From: Ruminococcus sp.
GTDB taxonomy: Bacteria > Bacillota > Clostridia > Oscillospirales > Ruminococcaceae
DNA: 49,815 nt
Direction: 5' to 3'
NCBI GenBank assembly: GCA_015066875.1
Contig: SVNM01000006.1
Span: 1 to 49,815 of the forward strand
The position numbers and the translations under genes were made by a program. The notes below the pieces were generated by a model. The model was not told where the DNA came from, made no database searches, and worked only from the letters and a program-made list of their open reading frames with translations. This document shows, in pieces, positions 13,494 through 22,990 of the stretch (the stretch's first letter is position 1; each line of letters opens with the position of its first letter).

Positions 13494-15026
13494 TTATGTA
13501 TCTTCAGACCAGTATTTACGGTCAAGGCTTCTGTACTGAGCCGCTGCCGCAACGTGCTGTTTGCTTATGACCTCACAGCCGTTTATATCTGCGATTGTTC
13601 TTGCAACCTTGAGTATTCTGTCATAAGCTCTTGCGCTCAGCCCAAGCCTGTCAAACACGTTCTTCATAAGCTTTACAGCTCCGTCGTCCATAGGACACAT
13701 CTCCTGAAGCTTATCGGGAGTAATCAGTGCATTACAGGTTATTGAGGTATTGCGGAAACGCTCCTCCTGAATTTTTCTTGCCTCGATAACTCTCTTTCTG
13801 ATGTCTGCCGAGCTTTCCTCCTTTGCTTCAGAAGAGAGGTCCTCAAACTCAACGGGAGCAACCTCAATATGAAGGTCAAAGCGGTCAAGCAGAGGTCCTG
13901 AAATTTTTGAAAGATAATTCACAACCTTTTTGTGATTGCAGATGCATTTTCTCTTCGGATGTCCGAAATATCCGCAGGGGCAAGGATTCATAGCTCCTAT
14001 AAGCATAATTGTGCAAGGGTATGTAATAGTGCCCGAAGCTCTTGCGATAGTAACCTTGCGGTCCTCAAGAGGCTGGCGGAGGATTTCAAGTGTGCGTCTG
14101 TCAAATTCAGCAAGCTCATCGAGGAAGAGCAGTCCGTTATGAGCCAGCGAGACCTCACCGGGATGAGGAATAGTGCCTCCGCCCGCAAGTCCCGCTGAAG
14201 AGATTGTGTGGTGGGGCGAGCGGAAGGGACGCTTTGTGATTATAGGATTATCAGGGGAAAGGAGTCCTGAGATAGAATGGATTTTAGTTGTTTCAAGTGC
14301 CTCGTCAAAGGTAAGAGGCGGAAGTATTGAAGGCATACGCTTTGCAAGCATACTCTTTCCGCTTCCCGGCGAACCGATAAGAAGCGCATTGTGTCCGCCC
14401 GCAGCAGCAATCTCCAAAGCCTTCTTCGCAGACTGCTGTCCTCTTACGTCGGCAAAGTCAAGAGTTTCATTGTATGCTGTCTCAGGCGGTGCAAAATGCT
14501 CACAGGGAGTAAGAAGCTCCTGTCCTCTGAAATGACGTATAAGCTGTTCACCGTTACTTACGGCATAAATATCGATTCCGCTGATTACGGAAGCCTCCTT
14601 TGCATTGTCTGCGGGAACAAATACTGCCTTTATTCCCGTCTCTCTTGCAAGCATAACCATAGGAAGCACACCGTTTATGGGACGTATATCTCCGTTAAGC
14701 GAAACCTCGCCGATAAAGCTGTACTCGTCGGCAGGATCGTCAATCATTCTCATCGCCTTCAGCAGAGCCATAAATATAGCCATATCGTGCACAGATCCGC
14801 TTTTTTTCGTATCTGCGGGAGCAAGATTTATCATTACCGATGCCACAGGAAAATCAATACAGCACGAACGAAGGGCTGATCTTATTCTTTCACGGCTTTC
14901 TCTTACAGTTGCATCGGGAAGTCCCACGATATCAAACTGCGGACTTCCTCTGCTTATGTCGATTTCCACATCAACGGGAAACGCATTGAGCCCGAAAAGT
15001 CCCAGACTGTTTATTTTTGCATACAC
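13494..15026 (-). CDS. comM: YifB/ComM-family Mg-chelatase-like AAA+ ATPase
   Basis: A 510-residue protein. An N-terminal Lon-protease-like S5 fold (YAKINSLGLFGLNAFPVDVEIDI) precedes the Mg-chelatase ATPase with Walker A IGSPGSGKSMLAKR, the FRSPHHTISSAGLAGGG motif and Walker B LLFLDEL, then a cysteine-containing CPCGYFGHPKRKC-C segment and a C-terminal domain. ComM acts as a branch-migration helicase in transformation in Gram-negatives; its role in clostridia is less clear. I chose the GTG at 15026 because GAGGAG is 9 bases upstream; the GTG at 15035 overlaps the previous stop but is too close to that site. Confidence 0.9.
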   Translation of the reverse strand: MYAKINSLGLFGLNAFPVDVEIDISRGSPQFDIVGLPDATVRESRERIRSALRSCCIDFPVASVMINLAPADTKKSGSVHDMAIFMALLKAMRMIDDPADEYSFIGEVSLNGDIRPINGVLPMVMLARETGIKAVFVPADNAKEASVISGIDIYAVSNGEQLIRHFRGQELLTPCEHFAPPETAYNETLDFADVRGQQSAKKALEIAAAGGHNALLIGSPGSGKSMLAKRMPSILPPLTFDEALETTKIHSISGLLSPDNPIITKRPFRSPHHTISSAGLAGGGTIPHPGEVSLAHNGLLFLDELAEFDRRTLEILRQPLEDRKVTIARASGTITYPCTIMLIGAMNPCPCGYFGHPKRKCICNHKKVVNYLSKISGPLLDRFDLHIEVAPVEFEDLSSEAKEESSADIRKRVIEARKIQEERFRNTSITCNALITPDKLQEMCPMDDGAVKLMKNVFDRLGLSARAYDRILKVARTIADINGCEVISKQHVAAAAQYRSLDRKYWSEDT

Positions 15027-15031
15027 ATCAA

Positions 15032-15796
15032 TCACTCCTCATTGCTGAAATGCGGAATTCTCACAGCACTTTCACGCATCTCGCAGAATTTTTTATGACA
15101 GGGCTTGTATATTTTTATATCACGAAGCTCCGACTGTTCTGACGAGCCGACAGCCTCTATTGAAGCCATTTCCGTTATATCATCTTTCTCTGCAAAAGCT
15201 TCGGGAGCATTGTCTTCTTCAATCTGAGATATGTTATCCTCAGCAATTTTCGAAGCTTTGTTGTAATATTCCTCGTATTCGGTAACCTCGTCCTGTACGG
15301 CAAGACGCTCGTTAAAATGAGGAAAGCCCTCAGTCTGTGAAAGTATCTGATAGTCAAGCCAGTAGCCTGTTGCACGGAATGTCATAGCTGTACCAACGGC
15401 TCCGATAAAAAAAGTAAATACGTCTGAAGGCTTGTTTGTAAACAGACAGGACAGCATCATAAGGATATAAAGCACATTAATGACTACTCCCAGAACCTTC
15501 ATTTTCCCCGTTGCCAAAGCAGACATAACGGTTATACCGATAAGTATTACTCCCTGAACTAAATTTGCCGTCACATCTTCGGGAGCACCGATCAAATCTG
15601 GAATAAATGAGATTATGTTGAATCTCATTCCGAAAAGAGTGAGGACTCCCATAAGAAAGCAGACTGCTGTTGTATAGAAAAAGCATTTTGTACCGTATGC
15701 CTTTATTGTGTTCATTCTTCCCAGACACGCGGGATAATGCTTGTAATCGGGCTTTTCCGCAAACATTTCGCTTCTGCTTATTTTATTGTCTTTCAT
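15032..15796 (-). CDS. Membrane protein of unknown function, four predicted TM segments
   Basis: A 254-residue protein with a short cytosolic N-terminus (KYHYPACLGR-like basic and cysteine region), four hydrophobic segments between about residues 35 and 160, and an acidic, low-complexity cytosolic tail. GGGAGGGG precedes the ATG at 15796, which I prefer over the upstream in-frame start. It is first in the operon with comM, rodA and tcdA, its stop overlapping a possible comM GTG. I do not recognise the family. Confidence 0.75.
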   Translation of the reverse strand: MKDNKISRSEMFAEKPDYKHYPACLGRMNTIKAYGTKCFFYTTAVCFLMGVLTLFGMRFNIISFIPDLIGAPEDVTANLVQGVILIGITVMSALATGKMKVLGVVINVLYILMMLSCLFTNKPSDVFTFFIGAVGTAMTFRATGYWLDYQILSQTEGFPHFNERLAVQDEVTEYEEYYNKASKIAEDNISQIEEDNAPEAFAEKDDITEMASIEAVGSSEQSELRDIKIYKPCHKKFCEMRESAVRIPHFSNEE

Positions 15797-15917
15797 TATT
15801 CCCCTCCCTGATAACAAAACTATATCTCATATTACAGTATAACACTTTTCCACTGAAATGTAAAGAATATATAAATATTCAGCACATATCTGCAATTATG
15901 AAAATATTTCCCCGCTA

Positions 15918-15946
15918 TTTACAAATTCTGCGTTATATGTTATGAT
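15918..15946 (+). promoter_or_regulatory. Promoter of the GH25 gene
   Basis: TTTACA (15918-15923), a 17-base spacer, then TATGAT (15941-15946), 28 bases before the ATG. The gene has a CGGAGGA ribosome site. Confidence 0.65.
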
Positions 15947-15974
15947 TATATAAGAAAAATATCCGGAGGACAAA

Positions 15975-16940
15975 ATGACAGGAAAAACTTCAAAATTCAA
16001 AAAAATGCGGTTTCTTGCTCTTGCGGAAGCCTGCATCATACTCGTTATGATTATTCTTCTTGTGTGGGCGTTTTTTATTAAAGGTTCAAACGACGCTGTT
16101 CCCGCAAATGCACAGCTATCTGATGACCCTCAGGTCCGCACAAGAGCTGTTATAAATAAAGAGGAAACCTTCTATCAGCTTGACGGGAAGAAAATTCTCC
16201 TTTCAGACGGAACCTACGGCGAGATTTATCTCCCTGTTTATCAGAACGTTCCCCCCTGCTCGCTTGATATGGACTCGGTAATATCACGAAACGGCTACAC
16301 CTTCTATAAGGAAAACAACGCTGTTGCGTCAATTCCCGGAATTGACATCTCCGTTCATCAGGGCGACATCGACTGGCAGAAGGTAAAAGAAGCCGGCGTG
16401 GAATTTGCTATGATAAGAGTGGGCTACCGTACTTACGGCGGTGGCGAGGTCAAATTCGACGATAAATTTGCTGAAAACCTCAAAGGTGCACGTGAGGCAG
16501 GTATCGAAACGGGCGTTTATTTCTTCTCTCAGGCTACCACCGTCGACGAAGCTATTGAAGAAGCCGATGCTGTGCTTGACGCTATCGCTCCCTATGAGAT
16601 TACCTATCCCGTTGTGTATGACTGGGAGATTATCTACGATGACTCAGCACGTACAGACGATGTGCCTGTTGATGTTCTCACAGACTGCTGTATATCCTTC
16701 TGTGAAAGAGTACGCTCTGCAGGCTATACTCCTATGATTTATCAGAACAAGAGGACAACCCTTTTCAAGCTTGATCTTCCCCGCCTTCAGGATTACGATT
16801 TCTGGCTTGCGGAATACGGCGATGAACCTACATATTACTACGATTTCGATATGTGGCAGTACTCCTGTACAGGAAAAGTTCCCGGCATTACAGGCGATGT
16901 CGACCTTAACATCAGCTTCAGGGATTACTCGTCAGAGTAA
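15975..16940 (+). CDS. Membrane-anchored GH25 lysozyme (muramidase)
   Basis: A 321-residue protein. One N-terminal membrane segment (about 13-36) with no obvious cleavage site is followed by a linker and a GH25 catalytic domain from about residue 121. GIDISVHQG (Asp124) and VYDWE (Asp216, Glu218) match the acidic catalytic residues, and WQYS and DLN close the barrel as usual. It would cut the MurNAc-GlcNAc glycan bond at the outer membrane face, as a cell-wall remodelling enzyme rather than a secreted phage lysin. Monocistronic and divergent from the comM operon. Confidence 0.92.
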   Translation: MTGKTSKFKKMRFLALAEACIILVMIILLVWAFFIKGSNDAVPANAQLSDDPQVRTRAVINKEETFYQLDGKKILLSDGTYGEIYLPVYQNVPPCSLDMDSVISRNGYTFYKENNAVASIPGIDISVHQGDIDWQKVKEAGVEFAMIRVGYRTYGGGEVKFDDKFAENLKGAREAGIETGVYFFSQATTVDEAIEEADAVLDAIAPYEITYPVVYDWEIIYDDSARTDDVPVDVLTDCCISFCERVRSAGYTPMIYQNKRTTLFKLDLPRLQDYDFWLAEYGDEPTYYYDFDMWQYSCTGKVPGITGDVDLNISFRDYSSE

Positions 16941-17057
16941 CCGATACAAACTTATATCAACCACAGCAGTGAGGCTTTTACCACCTCACTGCTTTTGTTT
17001 TTCTGCGGAAAATGCCCTGTATTTGTATTTTTCTCAGGATAATCTTGAAAAAAACTA

Positions 17058-17086
17058 TTGAAAAATGCGCAATTGTATGTTATACT
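17058..17086 (+). promoter_or_regulatory. Promoter of the proBA operon
   Basis: TTGAAA (17058-17063), a 17-base spacer, then TATACT (17081-17086). It leaves a leader of about 110 bases before the first gene. Confidence 0.75.
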
Positions 17087-17109
17087 TATAAGGTTAATTA
17101 TAATATTAT

Positions 17110-17198
17110 GGAGAGTTGTACGCTCTCCGCTTTAACGATTTATTACGGCTTGGCTGTAAGCCGTCAAAAATACAGTCTCCGTTTTTCGGATTTGGAGA
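17110..17198 (+). promoter_or_regulatory. Structured 5' leader with ribosome-site-sequestering hairpin
   Basis: Three hairpins can form. GGAGAG (17110-17115) pairs with CTCTCC (17123-17128). ACGGCTT (17145-17151) pairs perfectly with AAGCCGT (17158-17164). TCTCC (17176-17180) pairs with GGAGA (17194-17198), which is the ribosome site of the next gene. The first and third stems share complementary strands, so alternative pairing is possible. I recognise no known riboswitch class. Confidence 0.55.
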
Positions 17199-17203
17199 TA
17201 TCA

Positions 17204-17638
17204 ATGAACTTTACTGAAAATCTTATTACTCTTACACAGGCACAGGAAACATCGCTTTTCCCATTCCCTTTCAGCACTCATATCATTTTTTCCTGTATTG
17301 CAATCGCTTTCCTCATCTTCCAGTTTGTCAGAGAGAAAAAGCCTTATCAGCTCATCATTTCTGTAGGTGTTGCTCTTTCTCTTGCTATCTGGATTTCGGA
17401 TAACAGAACACTCTTCTACGCTATCGGTATCGCCGAAGCTCTGCTTCTTGTTTCCGCTTTCGTAACTGCTGTCGTGTTCAAGCATAAGGAGCTTGAGGAA
17501 GAAACTCCCGAAACTGCCAAGAACGAAGAAAACAGCACAGAAAATGCTCAGGAAGCTGATGAAACTGCTGAAGAAGCTAAGGAAGATGAGCTTTCAGACG
17601 CTTCAGAAACAGATACAGATACAAACAGCGGAGAGTAA
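17204..17638 (+). CDS. Small membrane protein with acidic tail
   Basis: A 144-residue protein with three hydrophobic segments (roughly 22-42, 52-70, 74-97) and a C-terminal tail of about 45 residues that is almost all Glu, Asp, Thr and Asn. The ATG at 17204 follows GGAGA; longer upstream readings run through the structured leader. Its stop is 3 bases before the dehydrogenase ATG, so it heads the proBA operon. The function is unknown; it could not be assigned to a family. Confidence 0.75.
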   Translation: MNFTENLITLTQAQETSLFPFPFSTHIIFSCIAIAFLIFQFVREKKPYQLIISVGVALSLAIWISDNRTLFYAIGIAEALLLVSAFVTAVVFKHKELEEETPETAKNEENSTENAQEADETAEEAKEDELSDASETDTDTNSGE

Positions 17639-17641
17639 GCT

Positions 17642-18592
17642 ATGAAAATTGCCGTACTTGACTGGAATACTATGACTATGAACGGTGACCTTTCTGCCGA
17701 TGTACTTGAAAAATGCGGAGAAACTGCCATTTACGGTCTTACTTCCGCTGAACAGACCATCGAACATATCGGTGACGCTGAGGCTGTTCTCTGCAACAAG
17801 GTGCTAATCACCAGAGAGGTTATGGATGCTTGTCCGAATCTGAAATATGTGGGACTTTTCGCTACGGGCTTCAACAATGTGGATATTGAATATGCCACCG
17901 AAAAAGGCATTACCGTATGCAATGCGGGACAGTACTCCACCAACGCTGTGGCTCAGCAGACCTTTGCTTATATCCTCGACCACTTCAGCCGTGTCCGTGA
18001 GTACGATAACGCTGTTAAGGAAGGGTTGTGGGAGCGCTCACCTGTATTCTCATGCTTCCCCTTTGCGACCCGCGAGCTTGCAGGAAAAACTCTTTCCATT
18101 GTGGGCTTCGGAGCTATCGGACGTGCCGTTGCTAAAATCGGCGAGGCCTTCGGTATGAACATTGTTGTGTGCACAAGAACTGCTCCGACAGATTGTCCCT
18201 ATGAGGTTGCAGACCTTTACACTGCTTCCCGAAAAGCTGATGTGCTCACATTCCACTGTCCGCTTACTCCGCAGACAAAAGGTATCGTTTCGGCTGAGCT
18301 TCTTTCGCGTATGAAAAGCTCTGCCGTGCTTATAAATACCTCTCGCGGAGGCACTGTAAATGAGGCTGACCTTGCACAGGCTCTCAGAAACGGAACTATC
18401 GCTTCTGCTTACCTTGATGTGCTGGATAAGGAGCCTATGAGTGCTGATACTCCCCTTAAAAACGCTCCTAACTGCGTCATTACACCTCACGTAGCGTGGG
18501 CTCCTCTTGAAACAAGAGAGCGCCTTCTCAATATTGTGTGCGAAAATCTGAAAGCGTGGAGCTGTGGCTCACCGCAGAATAAAGTAAACTGA
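17642..18592 (+). CDS. D-2-hydroxyacid dehydrogenase (NAD-dependent)
   Basis: A 316-residue protein of the hydroxypyruvate reductase/phosphoglycerate dehydrogenase superfamily. Substrate-binding halves flank a Rossmann fold with GFGAIGRAVAKIGEAFGM. The catalytic set is Arg in NTSRGG, Glu in the LDVLDKEP segment and His in TPHVAWAP. These enzymes reduce 2-keto acids such as hydroxypyruvate or glyoxylate. It is encoded 15 bases before proB. The exact substrate is not defined by the sequence; glycerate dehydrogenase is a reasonable guess. Confidence 0.88.
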   Translation: MKIAVLDWNTMTMNGDLSADVLEKCGETAIYGLTSAEQTIEHIGDAEAVLCNKVLITREVMDACPNLKYVGLFATGFNNVDIEYATEKGITVCNAGQYSTNAVAQQTFAYILDHFSRVREYDNAVKEGLWERSPVFSCFPFATRELAGKTLSIVGFGAIGRAVAKIGEAFGMNIVVCTRTAPTDCPYEVADLYTASRKADVLTFHCPLTPQTKGIVSAELLSRMKSSAVLINTSRGGTVNEADLAQALRNGTIASAYLDVLDKEPMSADTPLKNAPNCVITPHVAWAPLETRERLLNIVCENLKAWSCGSPQNKVN

Positions 18593-18607
18593 ACGGAGTT
18601 ACATATA

Positions 18608-19405
18608 ATGAGAAATATTTCCGATAAAAAACGTATCGTAATAAAGCTGGGTACTTCTACCCTTGCCCATAAAACAGGTAAACTGAATATCAGACGTATG
18701 ACCAATCTCGTAAGAGTTATCTCTGATATCCACAACTCAGGAAAAGAAATTATACTTGTTTCTTCCGGAGCAGTAGGTCTCGGTGCAGGTAAAATCGGTC
18801 TGCCCGAAAAACCTAAGGATACTCAGACAAAACAGGCTGTTGCAGCTATCGGTCAGTGCGAGCTTATGCACGTTTATGACGATATGTTTGAAAAATACAG
18901 CGTTACTGTGGCTCAGATTCTCCTTACCAAAACCATTATCGCCAATGCCGACCACAGTAAAAACTTTGAAAACACTATCGAAAAGCTTATAGAAATGGAC
19001 GTTATCCCAATCGTAAATGAAAACGATACCATCGCTATTGATGAGCTTGAACTTGAAATCGGCGAGAATGACTCGCTTTCGGCAATCGTTGCCTCACTTG
19101 CAAAGGCTGACCTTCTCCTTATCCTTTCCGATATAGACGGTCTTTATGACGACGATCCAAGAGTTAACCCCGATGCAAAGCCTATTCACGTGGTTGAGGA
19201 GATTACTCCCGAAATCGAAAATGTAGCAGGCGGTGCAGGCTCAAACCTCGGCACAGGTGGTATGTCAACCAAGATCAATGCCGCTAAAATCGCAGGTGCC
19301 GCTGGTATTGATATGGTTATTATGAACGGAAAAAATCCCGAAATTCTGTATGACCTGTTTGAAAATAAGGAAATAGGTACTATATTCAAAGCAAAAAAAC
19401 AGTAA
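18608..19405 (+). CDS. proB: Glutamate 5-kinase, short form without PUA domain
   Basis: First step of proline synthesis: phosphorylates glutamate to gamma-glutamyl phosphate. The 265 residues form one amino-acid-kinase domain, with VIKLGTSTL at the start, VSSGAVGLG, the NENDTIAI substrate loop, LLILSDIDGLYDDDPR and GTGGMSTKINAAKIA. The C-terminal PUA domain of longer homologues (about 367 residues) is missing, as in several clostridia. An ACGGAGT ribosome site precedes the ATG. It is followed by proA after 74 bases. Confidence 0.95.
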   Translation: MRNISDKKRIVIKLGTSTLAHKTGKLNIRRMTNLVRVISDIHNSGKEIILVSSGAVGLGAGKIGLPEKPKDTQTKQAVAAIGQCELMHVYDDMFEKYSVTVAQILLTKTIIANADHSKNFENTIEKLIEMDVIPIVNENDTIAIDELELEIGENDSLSAIVASLAKADLLLILSDIDGLYDDDPRVNPDAKPIHVVEEITPEIENVAGGAGSNLGTGGMSTKINAAKIAGAAGIDMVIMNGKNPEILYDLFENKEIGTIFKAKKQ

Positions 19406-19479
19406 ATACAAAACCTCACAGAGCTTGTGCGATATTGCCTGAACTCTGACCACTTTATTTCTTTACGGAGGAGATTATT

Positions 19480-20727
19480 ATGACTTATATCGAAGAACTG
19501 GGCAGAAATGCCAAGGCTGCCGAGGCTTCCATAGCTTCTGCGTCTACTATGCTTAAGAATAATGCTTTGGCTGCAATTTCCAAGGCTCTTATGGAGAATA
19601 CAGCTCTCATTATCAGCGAAAACGCCAAGGATTTACAGGCTGCTGCCGATAATGGTATGTCTGAAGCTATGCAGGACAGACTCCGCCTTGATGAAAACAG
19701 AATCAAGGGTATGGCTAAGGGTGTTGACGAGCTTATCGCTCTTAACGATCCCGTTGGTCATATTGTTGACGGTATTACTCGTCCCAACGGACTCCAGATC
19801 GTGAAAACAAGAGTTCCGCTTGGTGTAATCGGTATTATTTTCGAGTCGCGTCCCAATGTTACAGTTGACGCTGCAGCACTCTGCCTTAAAGCCGGAAACG
19901 CTGTTATCCTCAAGGGTGGCAAGGAGGCTATAAACTCTAATAAGTGCCTGTGTGCCGTTATGAGAGACGCTATTCAGTCTGCAGGACTTTCTGCTGATGT
20001 TATCCAGCTTGTTGAAAATACCTCCCGTGAGGCAACTGCTGAGCTTATGAAGCTTAACGGTTATCTTGACGTTCTTATCCCAAGAGGAGGCGCCGGTCTC
20101 ATTCAGGCTGTTGTAAAGCAGGCTACTGTTCCCGTTATCGAAACAGGTACAGGTAACTGCCACGTTTATGTAGACTCTGACGCTGATCTTGAAATGGCTT
20201 GCAATATCGTTCACAACGGAAAAACATCAAGACCTTCCGTGTGCAATGCCGTTGAGAGTCTTCTCGTCCACAAGGACTGCGCTGAAGCTTTTCTCCCTGT
20301 TATCGCTGAGCGTTTCAAGTCTCACAGCGTGAAGATCTACGGTTGCGATAAAACAATGGCTATACTTGGCAGTGAAGTTTCTCCCGCTTCTGATGAAGAG
20401 TATGGAAAGGAATTCCTTGACTATGCTATTGCTGTCAAGGTGGTTGATTCTATCGATGACGCTATCGCTCACATCAGACGCTTCGGTACAAAACATTCTG
20501 AATGTATCGTTACAAAGTCTCTTGACTGCGCAAAGAAATTCCAGCGCGAGGTTGATGCCGCCGCTGTGTATGTAAACGCTTCCACAAGATTTACCGACGG
20601 CGGAGAGTTCGGTCTCGGCGCTGAAATCGGTATCTCTACCCAGAAGCTCCACGCAAGAGGTCCTATGGGACTCAATGAGCTTACTACCATTAAATTCCTT
20701 ATCAACGGAGACGGTCAGATAAGATAA
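19480..20727 (+). CDS. proA: Gamma-glutamyl phosphate reductase
   Basis: Second step of proline synthesis: NADPH-dependent reduction of gamma-glutamyl phosphate to the semialdehyde. It has 415 residues, the normal length. Aldehyde-dehydrogenase-fold signatures are GVIGIIFESRPNVT, GNAVILKGGKEA, VIPRGGAGLI-like and VIETGTGNCHVYVD, followed by the catalytic cysteine in RPSVCNAVE. ACGGAGGAG lies 8 bases before the ATG. It is directly downstream of proB, so the pathway partners are co-transcribed. Confidence 0.96.
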   Translation: MTYIEELGRNAKAAEASIASASTMLKNNALAAISKALMENTALIISENAKDLQAAADNGMSEAMQDRLRLDENRIKGMAKGVDELIALNDPVGHIVDGITRPNGLQIVKTRVPLGVIGIIFESRPNVTVDAAALCLKAGNAVILKGGKEAINSNKCLCAVMRDAIQSAGLSADVIQLVENTSREATAELMKLNGYLDVLIPRGGAGLIQAVVKQATVPVIETGTGNCHVYVDSDADLEMACNIVHNGKTSRPSVCNAVESLLVHKDCAEAFLPVIAERFKSHSVKIYGCDKTMAILGSEVSPASDEEYGKEFLDYAIAVKVVDSIDDAIAHIRRFGTKHSECIVTKSLDCAKKFQREVDAAAVYVNASTRFTDGGEFGLGAEIGISTQKLHARGPMGLNELTTIKFLINGDGQIR

Positions 20728-20750
20728 TCCTTACTACTTTGGAGAATAGA

Positions 20751-22877
20751 ATGAATATCAGAGACGAAATCGACGCAATGCTTGATAATCTGAAAACGGG
20801 CGGAGTAAAACCTGCCCCGCCTTCAGTCAAAGCTGCGCCTAAGAATATAAATCCTTCTGCACCCAAAACAGTTAAACAGCCTAAAAACATCTATGATGAT
20901 ATGTCGGTCGATGAGCTTCTTAACTCGCTCACTGTACAGGCTAAGGCCAAGTCGGAAGAAGCTGCTATGCGCCTTTCTGAAAGTAAGGCTGAAGAAAAAA
21001 AGACTCCTATAGCTGATTATGCTGAAAAGCTTGTTGCTGCTCCCGCACCTTCTTTGAAATCAGAGCGTGCTGTAAAAAAAGAGTCTGAAGCAGCTCAGAA
21101 TAACAGAAGATCCGCAGTCGCAAGCATCAAGGCTGCTATGGAGCAAGCTGAAGAGCCTTCTGTAACAGAAAACGAGCCCGCTGTTTCTGATATTATTCAG
21201 AAAGAATCCGGTTATATCGCTGATGAAGTAAACGCAGAGCCTTCATATGACCATATCGCCGAGGAGCCCGCTACAAAGGAAGAGCTTTCCTCTGACACTT
21301 ACGTTGATGAAGATTATGCCGAGGAAACTTACGCTGAGGAAGAATACTCTGAAGGTAACTACGACAAAGAGGTCTATTCCACGGAAGCTGAAGAAGAAAT
21401 TGTGGCTGATGAATCGAAGACTAAGAAAAAAGGCCTGTTTTCGGGATTGAAGTCTCTTTTTTCAAAGAAGTCTGTGACCGAAGATGACAAGATTGCTGAC
21501 TCTTTCGAAAATGAGATGTCTGAAGAAAATGAAGCTGATGTGGAAATCTCAGAAGAATTTATCGCTGAGCCTGATTATCCCGCTGAGGAACCTGAGGAAG
21601 AGCTCTTTTCAGAGGAAGAACTGCTTGAACAGCTTGATGATGAGCTTCCCGAAGAGGTTAATGATTATATTCCCGAAAGCTCAGATGAGCCTGTACAGGA
21701 CCTTTTCGATGAGGATACCACTAAAGCTGAGAATTCTTTGCCTGATGAAACTGATAACAGTGCTCCCGAAGATACTCAGGAGTCTGCTACCGACCTTATA
21801 GATGCCGCTATTGCTGCTATTGAGGAGCTTAATCTCGACTCTGAGGAAAATGAGAGTTCAGATTTATCAGGCGCTCAGCCTGAAACAGACGATAACCACG
21901 AAGATGCTGCCGATGAGCTGATTTCCGATATCCGCGAGGACGCTGCTGAGGTTATTGCTGAAATTACCGGTGAAAAGTCCGACGATACCACTGTTGAATC
22001 AGGGGAAACTGCTGAGGAGTCTGCTAAGGAAACAGAAGACTCCGGATCGGAAAACAATGTCGATATTGATATAAATGTGGAGGCTCCCAAGAAAAAAAGC
22101 CGTATTATTGCTGTGCTTGAGAATATTCTTGAGGAAAATCCCGATGTTATTTCAGACGAGCGAAGTGAGAAAACCGAGGCTGATTCCATTGATATCTCTC
22201 TTGAGAAAAAAGGCTCAGGCAAGCTGAAAAAATATCTTTACACTATCTGCGGTGTGTTCTTTGCCATTTTCACTGTGGTGGGAATTATCGCTTCCGTAGG
22301 CTTTATCTCTTCCCGCTTTAAAAGCTTTACCGCCGGCGAAAATAAAAAGGACAGCTTTACTGATATTATCTATCCCGCTGTTATTATGGATATCGAAAGC
22401 TTTGCTTCACCTTCAGAGCTTTCTTCACAGCAGATTATCTCTGCTTCACTGTGGTCGCTTATTATGTCTGAGGAGAAAATGTCAAAGTATCAGCAGACCT
22501 TCGATATCATTTCTGTTCCCGCTGTTGACGTTGAGGCATATGCTACAGAGCTTTTCGGCAAGAATCTGCCCGAAATAAGCCACTCTACAGTAGGCTCAGG
22601 CGAGCTGAAGTTCTATTACAACTCTGAAACGAAATCCTATAACGTTCCCGTTAACCCTATTTCCTTTACATATGAGCCTGTGATCACCTCAGTTTCAAAA
22701 ACCGATAATAAATATACTCTTGTGGTTGATTACATTAAAGAGCTTCCCGCGTGGATTGAGGATAAGGAAGGCTATACTCCCGATGTTTCAAAGACCGTTG
22801 AGTTTGTTCTCAACGAAAAGGACGGAGTTTACACTATCGCTTCAATGACTCTGCTCAATGTAAATGTCACACTGTAA
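20751..22877 (+). CDS. Highly acidic single-pass membrane protein
   Basis: A 708-residue protein. The first 490 or so residues are low-complexity and acidic (long Glu/Asp/Ala runs), interrupted by one basic patch, KKKGLFSGLKSLFSKKS. One membrane segment (near 497-522, YLYTICGVFFAIFTVVGIIA) precedes an outside domain of about 180 residues rich in beta-type sequence. The ATG at 20751 follows TTTGGAG. It is last in the proBA operon but has no evident link to proline. I do not recognise the family; it may be an envelope protein with a long disordered cytosolic arm. Confidence 0.75.
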   Translation: MNIRDEIDAMLDNLKTGGVKPAPPSVKAAPKNINPSAPKTVKQPKNIYDDMSVDELLNSLTVQAKAKSEEAAMRLSESKAEEKKTPIADYAEKLVAAPAPSLKSERAVKKESEAAQNNRRSAVASIKAAMEQAEEPSVTENEPAVSDIIQKESGYIADEVNAEPSYDHIAEEPATKEELSSDTYVDEDYAEETYAEEEYSEGNYDKEVYSTEAEEEIVADESKTKKKGLFSGLKSLFSKKSVTEDDKIADSFENEMSEENEADVEISEEFIAEPDYPAEEPEEELFSEEELLEQLDDELPEEVNDYIPESSDEPVQDLFDEDTTKAENSLPDETDNSAPEDTQESATDLIDAAIAAIEELNLDSEENESSDLSGAQPETDDNHEDAADELISDIREDAAEVIAEITGEKSDDTTVESGETAEESAKETEDSGSENNVDIDINVEAPKKKSRIIAVLENILEENPDVISDERSEKTEADSIDISLEKKGSGKLKKYLYTICGVFFAIFTVVGIIASVGFISSRFKSFTAGENKKDSFTDIIYPAVIMDIESFASPSELSSQQIISASLWSLIMSEEKMSKYQQTFDIISVPAVDVEAYATELFGKNLPEISHSTVGSGELKFYYNSETKSYNVPVNPISFTYEPVITSVSKTDNKYTLVVDYIKELPAWIEDKEGYTPDVSKTVEFVLNEKDGVYTIASMTLLNVNVTL

Positions 22878-22928
22878 TTTATCTGTAACACTTTAAATAA
22901 CTTGTCACAATTTGTAATTTCATAGAAA

Positions 22929-22957
22929 TTGAAAAATACTCCCCCATAATGTATAAT
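22929..22957 (+). promoter_or_regulatory. Promoter of the lipoprotein gene
   Basis: TTGAAA (22929-22934), a 17-base spacer, then TATAAT (22952-22957), followed 34 bases later by the ATG with a GGGGG ribosome site. Confidence 0.8.
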
Positions 22958-22990
22958 GAATTCATAAAATACATTTTGGGGGATATTTTT

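Noticed and set aside
19633..20214. 193-residue minus-strand frame inside proA
   Set aside because: Antisense to a full-length conserved enzyme; its sequence is not protein-like and lacks a start signal.
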